NCBI GenBank assembly: GCA_950295325.1
Contig: OX485805.1
Span: forward strand, 21,751,501-21,811,500
Direction of reading: 5' to 3'
From: Polytrichum commune
Taxonomy: Eukaryota; Streptophyta; Polytrichopsida; Polytrichales; Polytrichaceae
Length of the DNA stretch: 60,000 nucleotides
Shown: in pieces, positions 1 through 11,849 of the stretch
Layout: each line of letters starts with the position of its first letter
How positions within the stretch are numbered: position 1 is the stretch's first letter
Program-made: the position numbers and the translations under genes
Notes under the pieces: generated by a model
What the model was told of the DNA's origin: nothing
What the model saw: the letters and a program-made list of their open reading frames with translations, nothing else
The model's database searches: none

Positions 1-426
1 TCACAGAGACCCCTCCTAATTGTGTCAACAATTGAGCCTAAAGTGGTTAATTTTTCTTGAGATGCTCAAAGCTTCGAAGTTAATCAAGGTAGTTGAACCT
101 ATTTTAGACAACTTGGTTTATATGTTGATTGCCTTGGAATGGCAAATCAAAGGCAACTCACAAGCCATATGACTCATTACACTTGGATCACATCTCAAGT
201 TCTTACAGAATTCAGATCCAAGAATTTTGCAAACTCCATTGTGCTTGGTATAGGTCAGCCGTTTGCAATATCTATCTAGGTCATCCCAATCTTACATGGG
301 GATGAGGTGCTTTTTGATCGAGATGTCTTGGCATTGCCCAAATCTCATCACGATTGCTAGAATGTGGGACCTCAAGTGACATGCCATGCAGCCAAGGATC
401 GCTCTTTGAGTTGGGTCCCTCCAGTC
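1..426. other. Unassigned intergenic sequence
   Basis: I see no gene, terminal repeat or internal repeat here. The stretch is ordinary AT-rich intergenic DNA leading into the 43-bp tandem array. Confidence 0.4.
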
Positions 427-598
427 TTACCAAACTACAGAAGGACTAGTAAAGGCATGCCCTCCATAGTTACCAAACTAGAGAAGGTCTAGTAAAGGCA
501 TGCCCTCCATAGTTACCAAACTGGAGAAGGTCTAGTAAAGGCATGCCCTCCATAGTTACCAAACTAGAGAAGGTCTGGTAAAGGCATGCCCTCCATAG
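427..598. repeat. 43-bp tandem repeat, four units
   Basis: Four head-to-tail units begin at 427, 470, 513 and 556. Each starts TTACCAAACT and ends GCATGCCCTCCATAG. Units 2-4 differ from one another by only one or two bases and unit 1 by a few more. The last unit is cut by the foldback element: its end CTCCATAGG is the 9-bp target that was duplicated. The sequence after 1919 does not continue the repeat, so the insertion hit the array edge. Confidence 0.93.
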
Positions 599-599
599 G

Positions 600-1910
600 G
601 GCTAGGGTGAACCAGCACCTACACTCGTACCTTCGGGGGATGAAGGCCTCGCGGATGACACTGAAAACGTCATCCTTCTTTATGGGAAAGCCCCCGACAT
701 TTTTTCTGCACCCGACCGAAAATTGTTGCCCGCCCGCCCGATTTCGAAAAAACTAGTGTACTTGCATTTTTGAAGGCTACTTGTCCACAAATCCCATATT
801 GAGTGCACTTCATTTTCAAGGTCTCCAATCCAATATATATGTTCACTTCCATTGAGTAAGTAAGCAATTGACTAGATTTCATTTTCAAAGTGAAACCGTC
901 AATAAAGCATGCAATTAACTTGGAAGTCAAAAACATTACAAAATCCTCATTAATACTGAGGTTATAATTTTTGTCACTTACAATTGAAAGGGATCTTGTC
1001 ATTCTAAAATGAAACTAAAATTCATGATTTATTTATTTAATTTTTAATATTTTAATATAATATAGTTAATACCTTCTACTATCACAAAGTTTCCATATGC
1101 ATTTAAACTAGTTAAGTAAGATTGAATGCAACTAAGTCTAATATATTTTGATTAATCCTAATTAAACCCAATTAAATCAGAAAATATGCTTACCAAATTA
1201 ATTACGCCTAATTAATCATAAATTATATTTACTGGAGTTAATTCCATTTAAATCATGACTAATTCCAGTAAGTACATTTTATAATTAATTAGGGTTAATT
1301 AATTTGGTACGCATATTTTCTGATTTAATTGGGCTTGAATACGATTCATTAGGATTAACCAGAAATTATTAGACTTAGTTGCATTCAATCTTACTTTACT
1401 AGTTTAAATGCATATGGAAACTTTGTGATAGTAGAAGGTATTAACTATATTATATTAAAATATTAAAAATTAAATAAATAAATCATGAATTTTAGTTTCA
1501 TTTTAGAATGACAAGATCCCTTTCAATTGTAAGTGACAAAAATTATAACCTCAGTATTAATGAGGATTTTGTAATGTTTTTGACTTCCAAGTTAATTGCA
1601 TGCTTTATTGACGGTTTCACTTTGAAAATGAAATCTAGTCAATTGCTTACTTACTCAATGGAAGTGAACATATATATTGGATTGGAGACCTTGAAAATGA
1701 AGTGCACTCAATATGGGATTTGTGGACAAGTAGCCTTCAAAAATGCAAGTACACTAGTTTTTTCGAAATCGGGCGGGCGGGCAACAATTTTCGGTCGGGT
1801 GCAGAAAAAATGTCGGGGGCTTTCCCATAAAGAAGGATGACGTTTTCAGTGTCATCCGCGAGGCCTTCATCCCCCGAAGGTACGAGTGTAGGTGCTGGTT
1901 CACCCTAGCC
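600..1910. mobile_element. Foldback Mutator-like element, copy 1
   Basis: The element is nearly one inverted repeat. The left arm (600 to about 1235) starts GGCTAGGGTGAACC and the right arm (about 1265-1910) ends with its exact complement. A 9-bp duplication, CTCCATAGG, flanks it at 591-599 and 1911-1919. Long terminal inverted repeats with a 9-bp duplication are typical of Mutator-like elements. No transposase is visible, so it is non-autonomous. Each arm carries the same 110-codon open frame (670-1002 minus, 1508-1840 plus) with no recognisable motif. The outer arms look almost identical, while the inner arms differ by substitutions and an indel near 1145 and 1345. Transcription across it would give a hairpin with about 600-bp arms. 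A second copy lies at 27908-29247. Confidence 0.92.
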
Positions 1911-1919
1911 CTCCATAGG

Positions 1920-3611
1920 TATGTGGCTAAGTTTTCCCAACTAGACCACTCTAAATTAATTTTGGGTCTCTAGGTTTGACAATCTCATTGGCGTTCAAGA
2001 TTGGCAAGCCTATGGTCCTAGCAACCAGTCACCTTTCTTCAACATGTTGTGTGGTGGGCATGCTGAGTTTGCACATATGTCATGCTATTTTTCCACTTTA
2101 ATTCTTTATTTGTAACCTATATATATATATATATACTTTAAACTATAGGTATCTATAATGAGAGACTAGTCATCTCAAGTTTTGTTGAAGTCAATTTAGA
2201 ACATACTTGCACAAAAATTTCTAATGTCAACCAAATTCTTTGACCATGCTAGACGCCTATTTGGGACAGGCGCCCAACATTGTCACCGAAGGAAAAGGGG
2301 TTTAGTAAACACTTGACCTTCATAGGGTTGTGAGAATTTCATCCCAAGTGGCTCTCCTTGGACAATTTGGAGTCTTGGATGTTAATTTCATGATCAAATC
2401 TACAAAAATAAATTATGTTATAATACAATGGAATGCGTTTTCAATTTGGGCAACACTAGTGGGGGTCAACTCAAAATAGATGGGCGTCTGACTCACTCAC
2501 AAAGAATGGACTCATTTATCTTATTGAAAGGGTCTTATAGATAAGAGGGCCGGTGGTTGGCACAAAAGTAAAGTATCAGCAAGTCGACCTTCTTGCTTCA
2601 AAAAACTTACTAGTTTGGACATGTGCCCTCCTGACCCATTGCACCTGTGCATATGATTTAATATCTCGTATAAACCTAACTCCATGCAACCATATGCCCA
2701 TACCCATGCTCATAAACTCCACATGAAGTGCTTCATTTGTTTTGGGGAATTTGTTTTGGGCATGTGACTCTTTTTCTTTGGAAAGATAGTTGGACATGTG
2801 TCCATCTTTCATAGTTTCCCACTACCACCACCATCACAACTTCACAAGCTCCGTTGTATATATAGTAGATTAATGAACCAAAACATGACACTTGTCATTA
2901 TTTTAAATTGCCACTATAGAGCATATTGCTAGTATGTATGTAACGGTTGCTTTATGTGGTTAATATAGGTGATTTTCTCCAACGTGAAGCTTTCGATACA
3001 TATATTAGGTCATGTTGCAAAGATCCCTTGTTCCTACTACCTAAGTTAATGCTTTGAGAACATCATGCCTTGATTTGGTGATAACCAACAAGTAGGGTCA
3101 CATAGTTAGGCATGTGCCATAAGCAAGCGTGACATACCATTCCTCAACAACATTGTTTCTCATATTCATGAATATGTATTTATTTTCCGGGTTTTTACAT
3201 GTGTACTTGGCTGCATAATGTTATGGATGACATATTGAGTTAGGATTCGCAACAATATGTCCTCCTTTTCCTTTTCATTTTTATCATGGTCTTAATCTTC
3301 TATCCACCCTCTCTAGGGTTCGAAGTAACTCCAAACCATCTTTGTGCCCAACTTTGATGATTTGAATAACAACCATAGGATTCTTAAGCAACGGTGCAAG
3401 GGCGTTCGCATTCTATTATATCTTCAAGAATAGATCCAAGAATCAAGGTCCTCGATTACATGCATGAATGCCAAGCATTGTCAAGTGGCAAACTCTCATT
3501 AGTGGACACGCCATTGTTGCCTAGCTTGTGACAAAGCCTTCTCCCATCTACCAATGTCGGTTTCGTAATAGAGTATGATAAGCCAAGGTACAATAGAAAG
3601 AATTTTGGCCT
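1920..3611. other. Unassigned intergenic sequence
   Basis: AT-rich, with a short (TA)n run near 2121-2140. The open frames are short and have no family-like motifs. I see no feature I can support. Confidence 0.4.
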
Positions 3612-3821
3612 CAACATGTGTCTAATCTCGGAGTGCTTGGTTGCAAGGTTAGTCCCTCTTTCATTGAGATAAATAGTTTGTTTTCAACTCTAATCCAAGT
3701 CGACGGTTTTGGAAGAATTCAAACCTCCGTTTCCAGTCGGAGTTGAAAATAGAAATTTCTAACCAAAGAAAAAGAAGGACCAACTTTTGAAACCAAGCTC
3801 CTCAAAGTTACGCACATGTTA
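3612..3821. mobile_element. Short inverted-repeat MITE (AACATGTG family)
   Basis: The left end AACATGTGTCTAATCT... runs through GCTTGG to GGTTAGTCC. Its inverted counterpart occupies the last 60 or so bases, ending GCACATGTT. The arms extend inward to about 80 bp around a short asymmetric centre. A relative with the same ends lies at 21895-22105. I could not define a clear target duplication, so the superfamily is open. Confidence 0.65.
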
Positions 3822-4717
3822 AATGCTCAAACTCTTTTACCTTGACCCACCAAACCCTTGTCAAAACCAACGTTTGAACATGTGTCCCCTCCCCTTCAAA
3901 CCTACACCTTATCAAAATCAATCTCACCAAACATAACTTATACTCTCCACTACACTAAACATGATATTTAGTGTTTGATCATATTTAGTGTCGTTATCAC
4001 CCTACCTTGCTCAACACTAATTTTCAATTTCCTTGATGATTAGTGTTAGAAGATATTCTAGACGATATGCTGAAATTCTCCTTTTATCTTTGTTATGTTT
4101 TTTTCTTTCCATATAATCCTTACTAACACTAAATACAAACATGTAACTTCCACATATTACCATAGTTGATATTTAGTGTTTGAGTCTACATTAAATGTCA
4201 CTTACTTTCAAAGGGTTATTGATATTTAGTGTATGCATTCGTATTTAGTGTATCAAACACTAAATGCCCTATCTAGTGTACTTAGCTCACACCAAAAATG
4301 ATATTGTTGTGACTTATACCTACATAGTCGTTGTAATTTTTTCTACAACTATTTTCTCACCCGCTTTAGACAACTTAGGAGCACGAATATCCTATTACAT
4401 CACAAAGCATTTTTAAAATATATTACAATAGCTTGCAGACTGCCCAACATTCCACATAACTATGCTATTTATCTGGCTCTAGATACCCTTAAAAGCGAGG
4501 TTACGAAGATTCCACCCATTTTATATGCCGTACTGATAGGCACTGGACCGTACACAAAGTCAACGTGAAGCTTGTATCTCATGTTGCAGATGAACTGGTG
4601 GAGTTTGAGAAACAACTGGGTTGACATTCAAGACGTCTTGAAAATTATCCATCGTTTTAGAGGAATCCATGGGAATGATCAGAAGACGTAACCAGTGTGT
4701 TTTTCTTGACAAAGTTT
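3822..4717. other. AT-rich spacer with recurring ATTTAGTGT motif
   Basis: Between about 3960 and 4270 the string ATTTAGTGT or close variants recurs many times, in both orientations. It may be an eroded repeat or element end. No gene is visible. Confidence 0.35.
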
Positions 4718-5010
4718 TTGCAAGTTTTTGATAATTGACACGCACAATTTAGATTTTGACATGTATGGTAACCGGTCCTAATATTGCGCAGCAATGTTCA
4801 TGCTGCCCTTATGTTGCGCAGCAATTGCTCATTAGCAATTGTTGTGGCATTCTGAGCATTCTGTGGCGACTTGAGGAGCTCCATGTCGTGGGGTTCGTTT
4901 GTGTGGTTCGCAATGCTGCAAAGTTGGGGATAGAAATTGGCTAATATAATACTATTCATAGTGTGACTTGTGAAGGAAAAAACCCACACGTCGATTGACA
5001 CTTTACAAAT
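4718..5010. repeat. Relic sharing subterminal sequence with the hAT at 9228-10445
   Basis: The block TTTGACAAAGTTTTTGCAAG at 4718 and the block GTGACTTGTGAAGGAAAAAA near 4963 both recur, in the same order, at about 9341-9480 inside the hAT element. There they are adjacent. Here roughly 200 bp lies between them, rich in TTGCGCAGCAA-like words. This is probably the remnant of a related hAT end carrying an insertion. Confidence 0.5.
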
Positions 5011-8000
5011 TGAAATGACACACACTACTAAGCATGTGACATTGAGGTGATATTTTAGAGAGAATAAATGCAGATGTCAATTGACATTCATTTTTGTTTT
5101 TGAAAACGTTACGTGACATTTTGGATTCGAAGTTGAATGTCATACAAAATTTGTCAAACATACACACTGGATGTGACCGATTCGATTTGTGAGCACTAGG
5201 ATCTTGACTGATTGAATCTCCCCCAACATTGTTATGTGGCCATGGATATGAAAATAAATTTACGCACGGGCAGGGAGGATACTTAACCCTTAAAGGACAT
5301 ATGCTTTCCCGATACCACACCCAAATTTTGTTTTAAAATTCATTTTAAGCATGATTGACCAATTAATTTACATAGGCTCTATTCTAAAGAAGTATAGATC
5401 TTGCTAAGGTGCTCGATTTGGCATTCTAAAAACCCCATTTGGTGCAATGGAGTAGAAGTTTTGAACAAGATTCTCCCAAAATAATACCAAGCCCGTGGGG
5501 CTTGCATTGTCGTTTAAGGGTTAACTTTGTGCAGACAGGTTGCGTTTTATACCTTCGGTGCCCTCCTTTGTGCAACAATGTGTGTCATGCAAAGAAATTC
5601 CATATTTCGCAACATTGATCCACCCTAGGTAGTTCACTTTGTGCATTTTGAAAATGACGTGCGGTATAATACAAGGAGAATTAAATTCGTTCGACAAAAT
5701 TTTTATAAAAGAATTCCAAATAATGAAGGGTTCATCAAAAGTAGACAATCCCATTACAAGTAAGGTAGACAAGTTTAAAATGTGGGCCATTCCTTTTTTG
5801 TAAAAATAATACATGGGCTGAAAATAAGAATCCTAGGATGTATGTTTAGTAAGATCGATTTTGTACGCATGCCTCATAAGGGATGGATATAGAATGGCTC
5901 ATCGTTTGCCCAAAATGGATGAAAATCGGAGTGCCCGTTACTGGTCGTCTTCCGTGCATTGTTGTTTGTAAAAAAAACATCTAGGATTTTGTTTCTTTCT
6001 CGAATCCGCTATGTTTTGAGCAACTTTCGTTGAAGCTCTTCCTTTTTGAAGCTTACGGTAATAGAGTTCAGCAAGTATGTCTTGTTGTAGTTTGTTTAGG
6101 ATCTCTTTTGTAGTTGCTTTAGGATCAGGGGTGGTTGTGAAGTTCCATATAGGGTTTTGATTTTCTTGGCTGAAGGTCTTAAGGTTGTTTTGGAGGCAGT
6201 TTAGGGTTTAGAGTTGCCGTGCGCGGCTTGTGATTGATTGTTCCGCTTCTGCTGGGGTGGATGTGTTGGTGTTTACATATGGCAACTCAAGTGAAGATGT
6301 GGACTATGGAGGATGATTATGCTCTGCCACGGTATTATAGCAAGTTGAAGTTTTTTTGAGGAGGAAACGTAAGCCTCGGTTGGGGTTCATTTGGAAGAAA
6401 AATTGGCGTTGGATCTTGAGCCCTTGCCACACCCAACAACTTTGGAATCGCATGGACCTCACTGATGAGGAGCGTGCCTCCAAATTGAAGCTTCTCCTGC
6501 ATTTGGCCGTGATCAACAACCGTGCGAAAGAATTTCATGGGAGACACGGTGGAATTTGGTGCGTTTTAGCTCACAAAAGCCAATGTTGTTGCGTTTCCTC
6601 CACGTTGGCCTATATTTTTAGGGATGGCAATCACCGATAACTTTGACGCCCACATGGAGTTGTTGCGTAAGTCGTGGGTTTTGAATAACCCAATGCCTGA
6701 CCGCCTTCACACGAGCTCTTTTGCACGCCTCGACGTAATGGACCTCTATACAATCCATCTGCATCTCAAGCCAAGTTGGCCACGAGAATACTTTGTCTGT
6801 CATGGTGAAGGTTCAGTTGACAATGTGAGAGCCTGGGTTACCCTACTCTTAGATCTTGACGATTGTATATTTTTTGGGCTGTAAATCGCTTGTTTCTTTG
6901 GTGCATGATTGGACACTAACGTATACAACAAAGTTACATAGGTTTGTTTTGTTTTGCATACCCTAAACCCACCTACACAGACTTGCAAGGAACCTAAAGA
7001 CTTTTGCATAGCTGTAGCAGTTGCGGTTTTTTGTGTTTGGGTTAGACTTTTACGAAGTGGGTGTTATGTTTGTGAACACACACTCACTCTCTTTGTGTTT
7101 CTATCCTAAGCCTTTTTTTTATGCATGAAGGTTATGTTCTATGGGCTGTAAAACCACAAATTTTTAAACAATTTTTAAATTGCATTATGCTTAAGTATCC
7201 TAGTGTTCTTCATCACTTGCAACTGTGTGATATCATTCAGGTTATGGTCTTGGAATGACATGCATCATGTTATCACACATATTCTTCTGTAATGTAGTTA
7301 ACGATACACATATTTTGCACAAGTTAAGATTTGTTTTGGTAAGCACAAGTCTTTAACCTGTATGATAAGTTTTTGCAATGATATGTATGTTTTATGCCTT
7401 TTTGTTGCCATGCTTTTTCCCACCACTTTTGCATTGCAGACACTTTTAAATTCTTATTATTTAAATCAAAGGAATGTGGACTATAAAAATTTGCAATGAC
7501 ATGGGCTGTATAAGTAATGGTAGGGTGCAAAAAAATAGGCCATTGTAGAGAATTAAGTAATTATAGGGAGCTTTTAATTCGTGCCTTTGAGGGTAAATAG
7601 CCCTTAAGCAAATACCCCTCCACCGCACGTGGTGCACAAAAATCCTATAGAATGACCTACCCAAGTGATCACCTACAATTGTTTTTTTTTCCTTTTTAAT
7701 GATTTGTTAAGGTAGAAAAATAGAAAACGGTGAATGATCACTATCAGTTCACTAAACTAGGAGTAGAATGATTGTTGTGTGGATTCAAAATGATTGTTTA
7801 TAAAAGATGTGGTCCCAAAAGGATGCGATGATTGGTTGGATAGGTCTTGTTTCACACCACTTGGGATCACTCTTAGATGCCATTGCGTTAACCATTTTGT
7901 GTGCATTCGTATGCACAATAGGATATTTTGAGGCTCAAATTAGGGAAAGCCTATTGTATAAGTAGGGGTTTGACTTACTTGCCTATTTTGGAAAATGTAA

Positions 8001-8911
8001 CTAATTAATCACATGGATTACGAAACAACTTGCATTCCTCGTCATTCCCTTTACTCCATCTCTAAAAAAAATATTGCACAACTTTCAAGCCACTCAATCT
8101 ATGCGAATCAACTCATTTCATTGTTCTTTTTTGTTTTTCTATGTTAATATATTACTGCGTGACCATAACATTACAGAACTCCTTGAGTAAGTTTTGTGGA
8201 ACAAGGTAACATATGAGCATAATCCTCCTTCAATTCGGGGATCCCCATTTATGGGGAGCACTCAAGATGTGAACTATGAACTTTTCAACAAGGATCTGTA
8301 AATTATCAAAGTTTTTGAATTGCAATTTTTTTTGCGAAAATGAACAATATATGTTACTATTGTGTAGTTTTTTAGTAATGTTTTGGCTCGCATAGTGGAC
8401 GGGATTAGAGCATGCCCACATGTTCTTAAGGCCGCTTTACACACAAGCCAAGAGCCATGACTTGGAAATTCTAAGGGCACTTGAAATTTATCCAAAGGGT
8501 CGTCCCATGGGAAACAAAATTCCAATTTGCAATTCATGGGTCCTTAAGCTCATGAAAGTCAAAGTGGACCATGTCGATGAACTTCAACATATACTACGGA
8601 CACTCCAAAATTGTAGGTAGCCCCTATGTTTATGTAATTTCTTACATTTCACCTCTTGGAATTTCACCACTCAAGGCCCAACTCTTTTTCATATAGTAAC
8701 ATACATTGTTCATTTCTATTAAAAGAAAGTTGCAAGGCTAGAAAGTAAGAACTTTGTGATGAAAACTTGTTGATATCAATCTGTAGTTTTCCCCTCAAAA
8801 TTATGATCCTTAAATAAATAATAAAAGTAGCCCCCTTCCAATTTTTTGATTCAAATTTTCCTCACGAGTGATTCCGTACATCAATTATTACCACCCACAT
8901 GTTCTCATTAT
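5011..8911. other. Long intergenic stretch with no recognised gene
   Basis: Apart from the weak open-frame cluster at 6278-6884, I find no domains, terminal repeats or tandem repeats. The frames are short and conflict with each other. Composition is AT-rich throughout. Confidence 0.35.
6278..6884 (+). other. Possible gene relic, unrecognised
   Basis: This interval has several overlapping plus-strand frames (6356-6640, 6624-6884) and a short ATG-initiated reading from 6278 with the string DDYALPRYYSKL. PRYY-like strings occur in plant DUF3444 proteins, but the match is far too short to assign. The frames are broken by stops, and more residue-rich stretches (for example SWVLNNPMPDRL) follow. 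It could be a decayed gene or a captured fragment. I do not assign a function. Confidence 0.2.
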
Positions 8912-9196
8912 CTCGGGGGGTTCACTGGCGAAAATCATAGAACAACATGCGATAAAAAATAGGGTCCAATATATTCATTGTAGATAAAATTTGGAAAAAA
9001 TGTACATGTAAAATAGGGGATTTTAAAATAATGAAACATGTTTATATGTAAAATACCATCACATATAATATTTTCAGGTTTTTTACATGTAAAATACCAT
9101 CACCTTATAATCTTTTCTGCAAGGTAATAACCCCCCCAATAAATAGGTCCCGAACGCATGTGTATGCAAAATATAAGAGGGAGTGAACCCCCCGAG
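8912..9196. mobile_element. MITE, Mutator-like, GGGGGGTTCACT ends
   Basis: The left end CTCGGGGGGTTCACT is matched at the right by AGTGAACCCCCCGAG. CTCATTAT is duplicated on both sides (8904-8911 and 9197-9204), extendable to 9 bp as CTCATTATC. A second copy at 20417-20691, in the opposite orientation, has a clean 9-bp duplication. Length is about 285 bp and there is no coding capacity. It sits 31 bp from the hAT at 9228. Confidence 0.85.
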
Positions 9197-9227
9197 CTCA
9201 TTATCACCAATTCAGAGTTGCTCTCCC

Positions 9228-10445
9228 CAGGGCATAAAATTGACACCCTGGGGGGTGTATTTTGCTTCCTAGAGTGTCCTAGGACACCCAAATCTCAAAC
9301 AGGGTGTCCCATGTACTTGTAGGGCCTATCAGCGTATATGTTTGACAAAGTTTTTGCAAGTTTTTCTTTTTTGACACGCAAAAACTTGCACAAAAAAAAA
9401 TGCACGTCAATTGACACGCACATCCTAGAAATTGACATGTACTGTGACTTGTGAAGAAAAAAATCACACGTCAATTGACACACTAGAAATATGAGGAGTT
9501 TGGTGTGGATACCAAATTTGTGGCACAATTTTTGGACATTTCTAGAGGTGGTGAGATCCATTTTCAAGACTCTACAGGAGTGGTGCATTCACATATATTG
9601 CATTATGCACCATTGCCTCATGCAATTGAGTTTGGTGGTGATGGTACCCTCCATGGGTGCAAGGTGATTGCACAGGCCTATGTGGTTAAGGTGATAGAAT
9701 CATTGCAACAACGATTTCCTGATTTGAAGCTCTTCTATGCAGCTAAGCTATTTAGCCCTGTCTGTTTTTCAACAGACTTGACACTTCTTCATCGAAATGC
9801 TCGTTTATGGCTTCAGAGTTTCATTGACCGCTTCTGCACTAATGGAGGGAATCTTTTTGATGAGCGTGGTTTAAAATCAGAGCTTCGAGGTTTTTTGGAT
9901 ACACTTCATATTTCATGTGGTGGTCTTAAAATGCACCAAGCTTGGATGGTTTATTCTTCCAATTTGGACTATGTTGGAAGATATCCTCATATGACAAAGT
10001 TGTGGCAAGCTGTTCTTGTAACTCCTGCTAGTACAACTTCTTGTGAGAGAGGATTTTCTACTCAAAATCATATTAAATCTACTTTACGGTGTAGTTTGGT
10101 ATTAGAGACTTTGGAAGCACAAATGAGAGTTGCAATGGCAAAAATCCCCATAGAGGCCATTGACTTTGAACAAGTATGGGTAAAGTGGTGTGCTATGAAA
10201 GGCCACCGCTTGTAGGTTTGATTTGCATTGCAAGTTATGATATGTAGTGATTTTTTTGATTTTTAATTGAAATTTTGAAATGATATTATATATTTTTCAA
10301 AATTGTACCTATTTTGACAAAAAAAATAATTTAAGAGAAATATTTGAGGACACCCAAAAATTGGAGCAGGGTGTCCTTGGGACACCCAAAATTTGGGACA
10401 GGGTGTCCCCTGGAAATTTGGCTAGGGTGTCAAATTTATGGCCTG
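9228..10445 (+). mobile_element. Internally deleted hAT element
   Basis: The ends are CAGGGCATAAAATTGACACC on the left and the near complement of CAGGCCATAAATTTGACACC on the right. The 8-bp duplication GCTCTCCC flanks it at 9220-9227 and 10446-10453, the size expected for hAT. Inner copies of GGGTGTCC/GGACACCC near both ends (9290-9310; 10345-10410) look like transposase-binding subterminal repeats. At 1218 bp it keeps only the C-terminal third of a transposase, so it resembles a Ds-type derivative. Confidence 0.93.
9487..10215 (+). pseudogene. hAT transposase, C-terminal fragment
   Basis: An open frame of about 240 codons follows a stop at 9484 and ends at a stop before 10216. The last 65 residues hold the hAT dimerisation signature: TPASTTSCERGFS, then NHIKSTLR, then LETLEAQMRV. 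The preceding part resembles the region just upstream in ZNF862-like hAT proteins. The DNA-binding BED finger and the catalytic aspartates upstream are missing, and there is no good ATG start. It therefore cannot be an active transposase. It could still produce a dimerisation-competent fragment if transcribed, but nothing here shows that it is. It lies between the two ends of the hAT element and reads towards the right end. Confidence 0.85.
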
Positions 10446-10453
10446 GCTCTCCC

Positions 10454-11089
10454 CCTTCTAAAATCTTCCGCCCTTCAAATATACGTCTTTAAAAGGGGTG
10501 AGTTTCAACTCCTCTACAAGGGAATTAACTATCAATAGTTCACAATCTTTGACCAGATAAGATCTTAGCTTCAATTGTTTCTATGTAAAGCCTCATGCAA
10601 TTTAGAACATTAGTTTGGATCATAAGACCCACATTTTATAATCTAGGGCTCGGGCTCCGGGTAGAAGTTCTATCTTCATTGCCATGTTTCTCAAAGAATA
10701 GTAAAACACAAAAACATCCTGAATCTCGTGTGGTGCCAAATAACTTATCTGATAGTTGAGAGTATAGCAAATCTTGTGCTTGGTGCATGGGGGGAGTGTG
10801 CGAATTGTCGGCCAATTATGGTATCTAATGTGCACTATACTAATTTTGAATTGAATCTTAATGTGGACGTCACACAAGGGGTTTGCAAGTAAAGTTTACT
10901 TCTACTAAACACATAATAAATTTCCCCCCACACCGGATACCATAATTAGTTGTAATTGAGTGAAGTGACTTTACCCTCCCCCTCTTCCTCTCCCTCTCGT
11001 AAAAGCACATAGTAACAGTTAAGCTAATTAAGCCCCTAATTTCCGAAGCAAAAGGACCTCCAGTGGCAAAAAAGACACACAAATACAAG
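10454..11089. other. Unassigned intergenic sequence
   Basis: Spacer between the hAT and the next MITE. No gene, tandem repeat or terminal repeat recognised. Confidence 0.4.
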
Positions 11090-11092
11090 TAA

Positions 11093-11481
11093 GGGCCGGT
11101 TTATATGGGATCCCAAGTCCCACTCATGTTAGCAAGTCCTAGCATGGAGGCAAAAGTCCCAACTTTTGAGCCTCAAGAAACCATTAAAATGTGGTTCTTA
11201 TTCATTAAAGTCGAAGCTTAGTTATTTCATGAAAAAACCTCACGGGACTTATGTTGAGAGTTGGGTCTAGCTTTTTGCTCGACCCAACTCTCAACACAAG
11301 TCCCAAGCCTCACCTTCACAAAGTGTTGTCACGTAGGCATTCATGTCATATTAGGGACCTAGGATTTGGGATCCCACGTGAAATGCTAAGTCTCATTTCC
11401 CTGCTCTCAATGGCTGAGATTGCACAAATAGACCTAAAGTGACTTGGAACTTAGGACTTGGGACCACATGTGAACCGGCCC
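11093..11481. mobile_element. PIF/Harbinger-like (Tourist) MITE
   Basis: The left end GGGCCGGTTTATATGGGATC and the right end (complement GGGCCGGTTCACATGTGGTC) are inverted over about 28 bp. They are flanked by the 3-bp duplication TAA (11090-11092, 11482-11484). GGGCC-type ends with TAA duplications are typical of Tourist elements. Inside, 11253-11267 and 11281-11295 form a perfect 15-bp hairpin (GTTGAGAGTTGGGTC) around a 13-base loop. Confidence 0.88.
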
Positions 11482-11628
11482 TAAGACACCAAAACCCCAA
11501 GAGGAGTTGACATGCTCAAACATAGGAGACCAACCAAGACATAAGAACCAAGGACAATGAAATCAGAGGTGGGGCAATAGGTAATGCACTTTCCAAATCG
11601 AGAACCTACACAGAAATTAGCCTCAACA

Positions 11629-11839
11629 GAGAGAGGGAATCATCGTGTACAAGAGTACCTCTCATCCATCCAAAATAAAAACTTGATCCCCCTATAGGTT
11701 TGTTGCTGATTCATCTCCATTGACCTCTCAATTTCAAGTGTCAAATCATCTAAGAAATATCCTTTAGGTTGCATACTATTTCAGGGCTTTTATGTTGAAT
11801 GAATGAGAGGTACGCTTGTATACGAGAATTCCTCTCTCC
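11629..11839. mobile_element. Mutator-like MITE, GAGAGAGGGAATC ends, copy 1
   Basis: The ends are inverted over about 50 bp (left through GTACCTCTCATCCATCC; right complement through GTACCTCTCATTCATTC). The 10-bp duplication AGCCTCAACA flanks it (11619-11628, 11840-11849). Length 211 bp, no coding. Relatives lie at 17703-17992 and 19410-19583. Confidence 0.85.
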
Positions 11840-11849
11840 AGCCTCAACA

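Noticed and set aside
427-598. CRISPR-like array at the 43-bp repeats
   Set aside because: Units abut directly with no spacers; plant context.
6278-6360. DUF3444/J-domain protein from a PRYYSKL string
   Set aside because: About seven residues followed by a stop; insufficient for a domain call.
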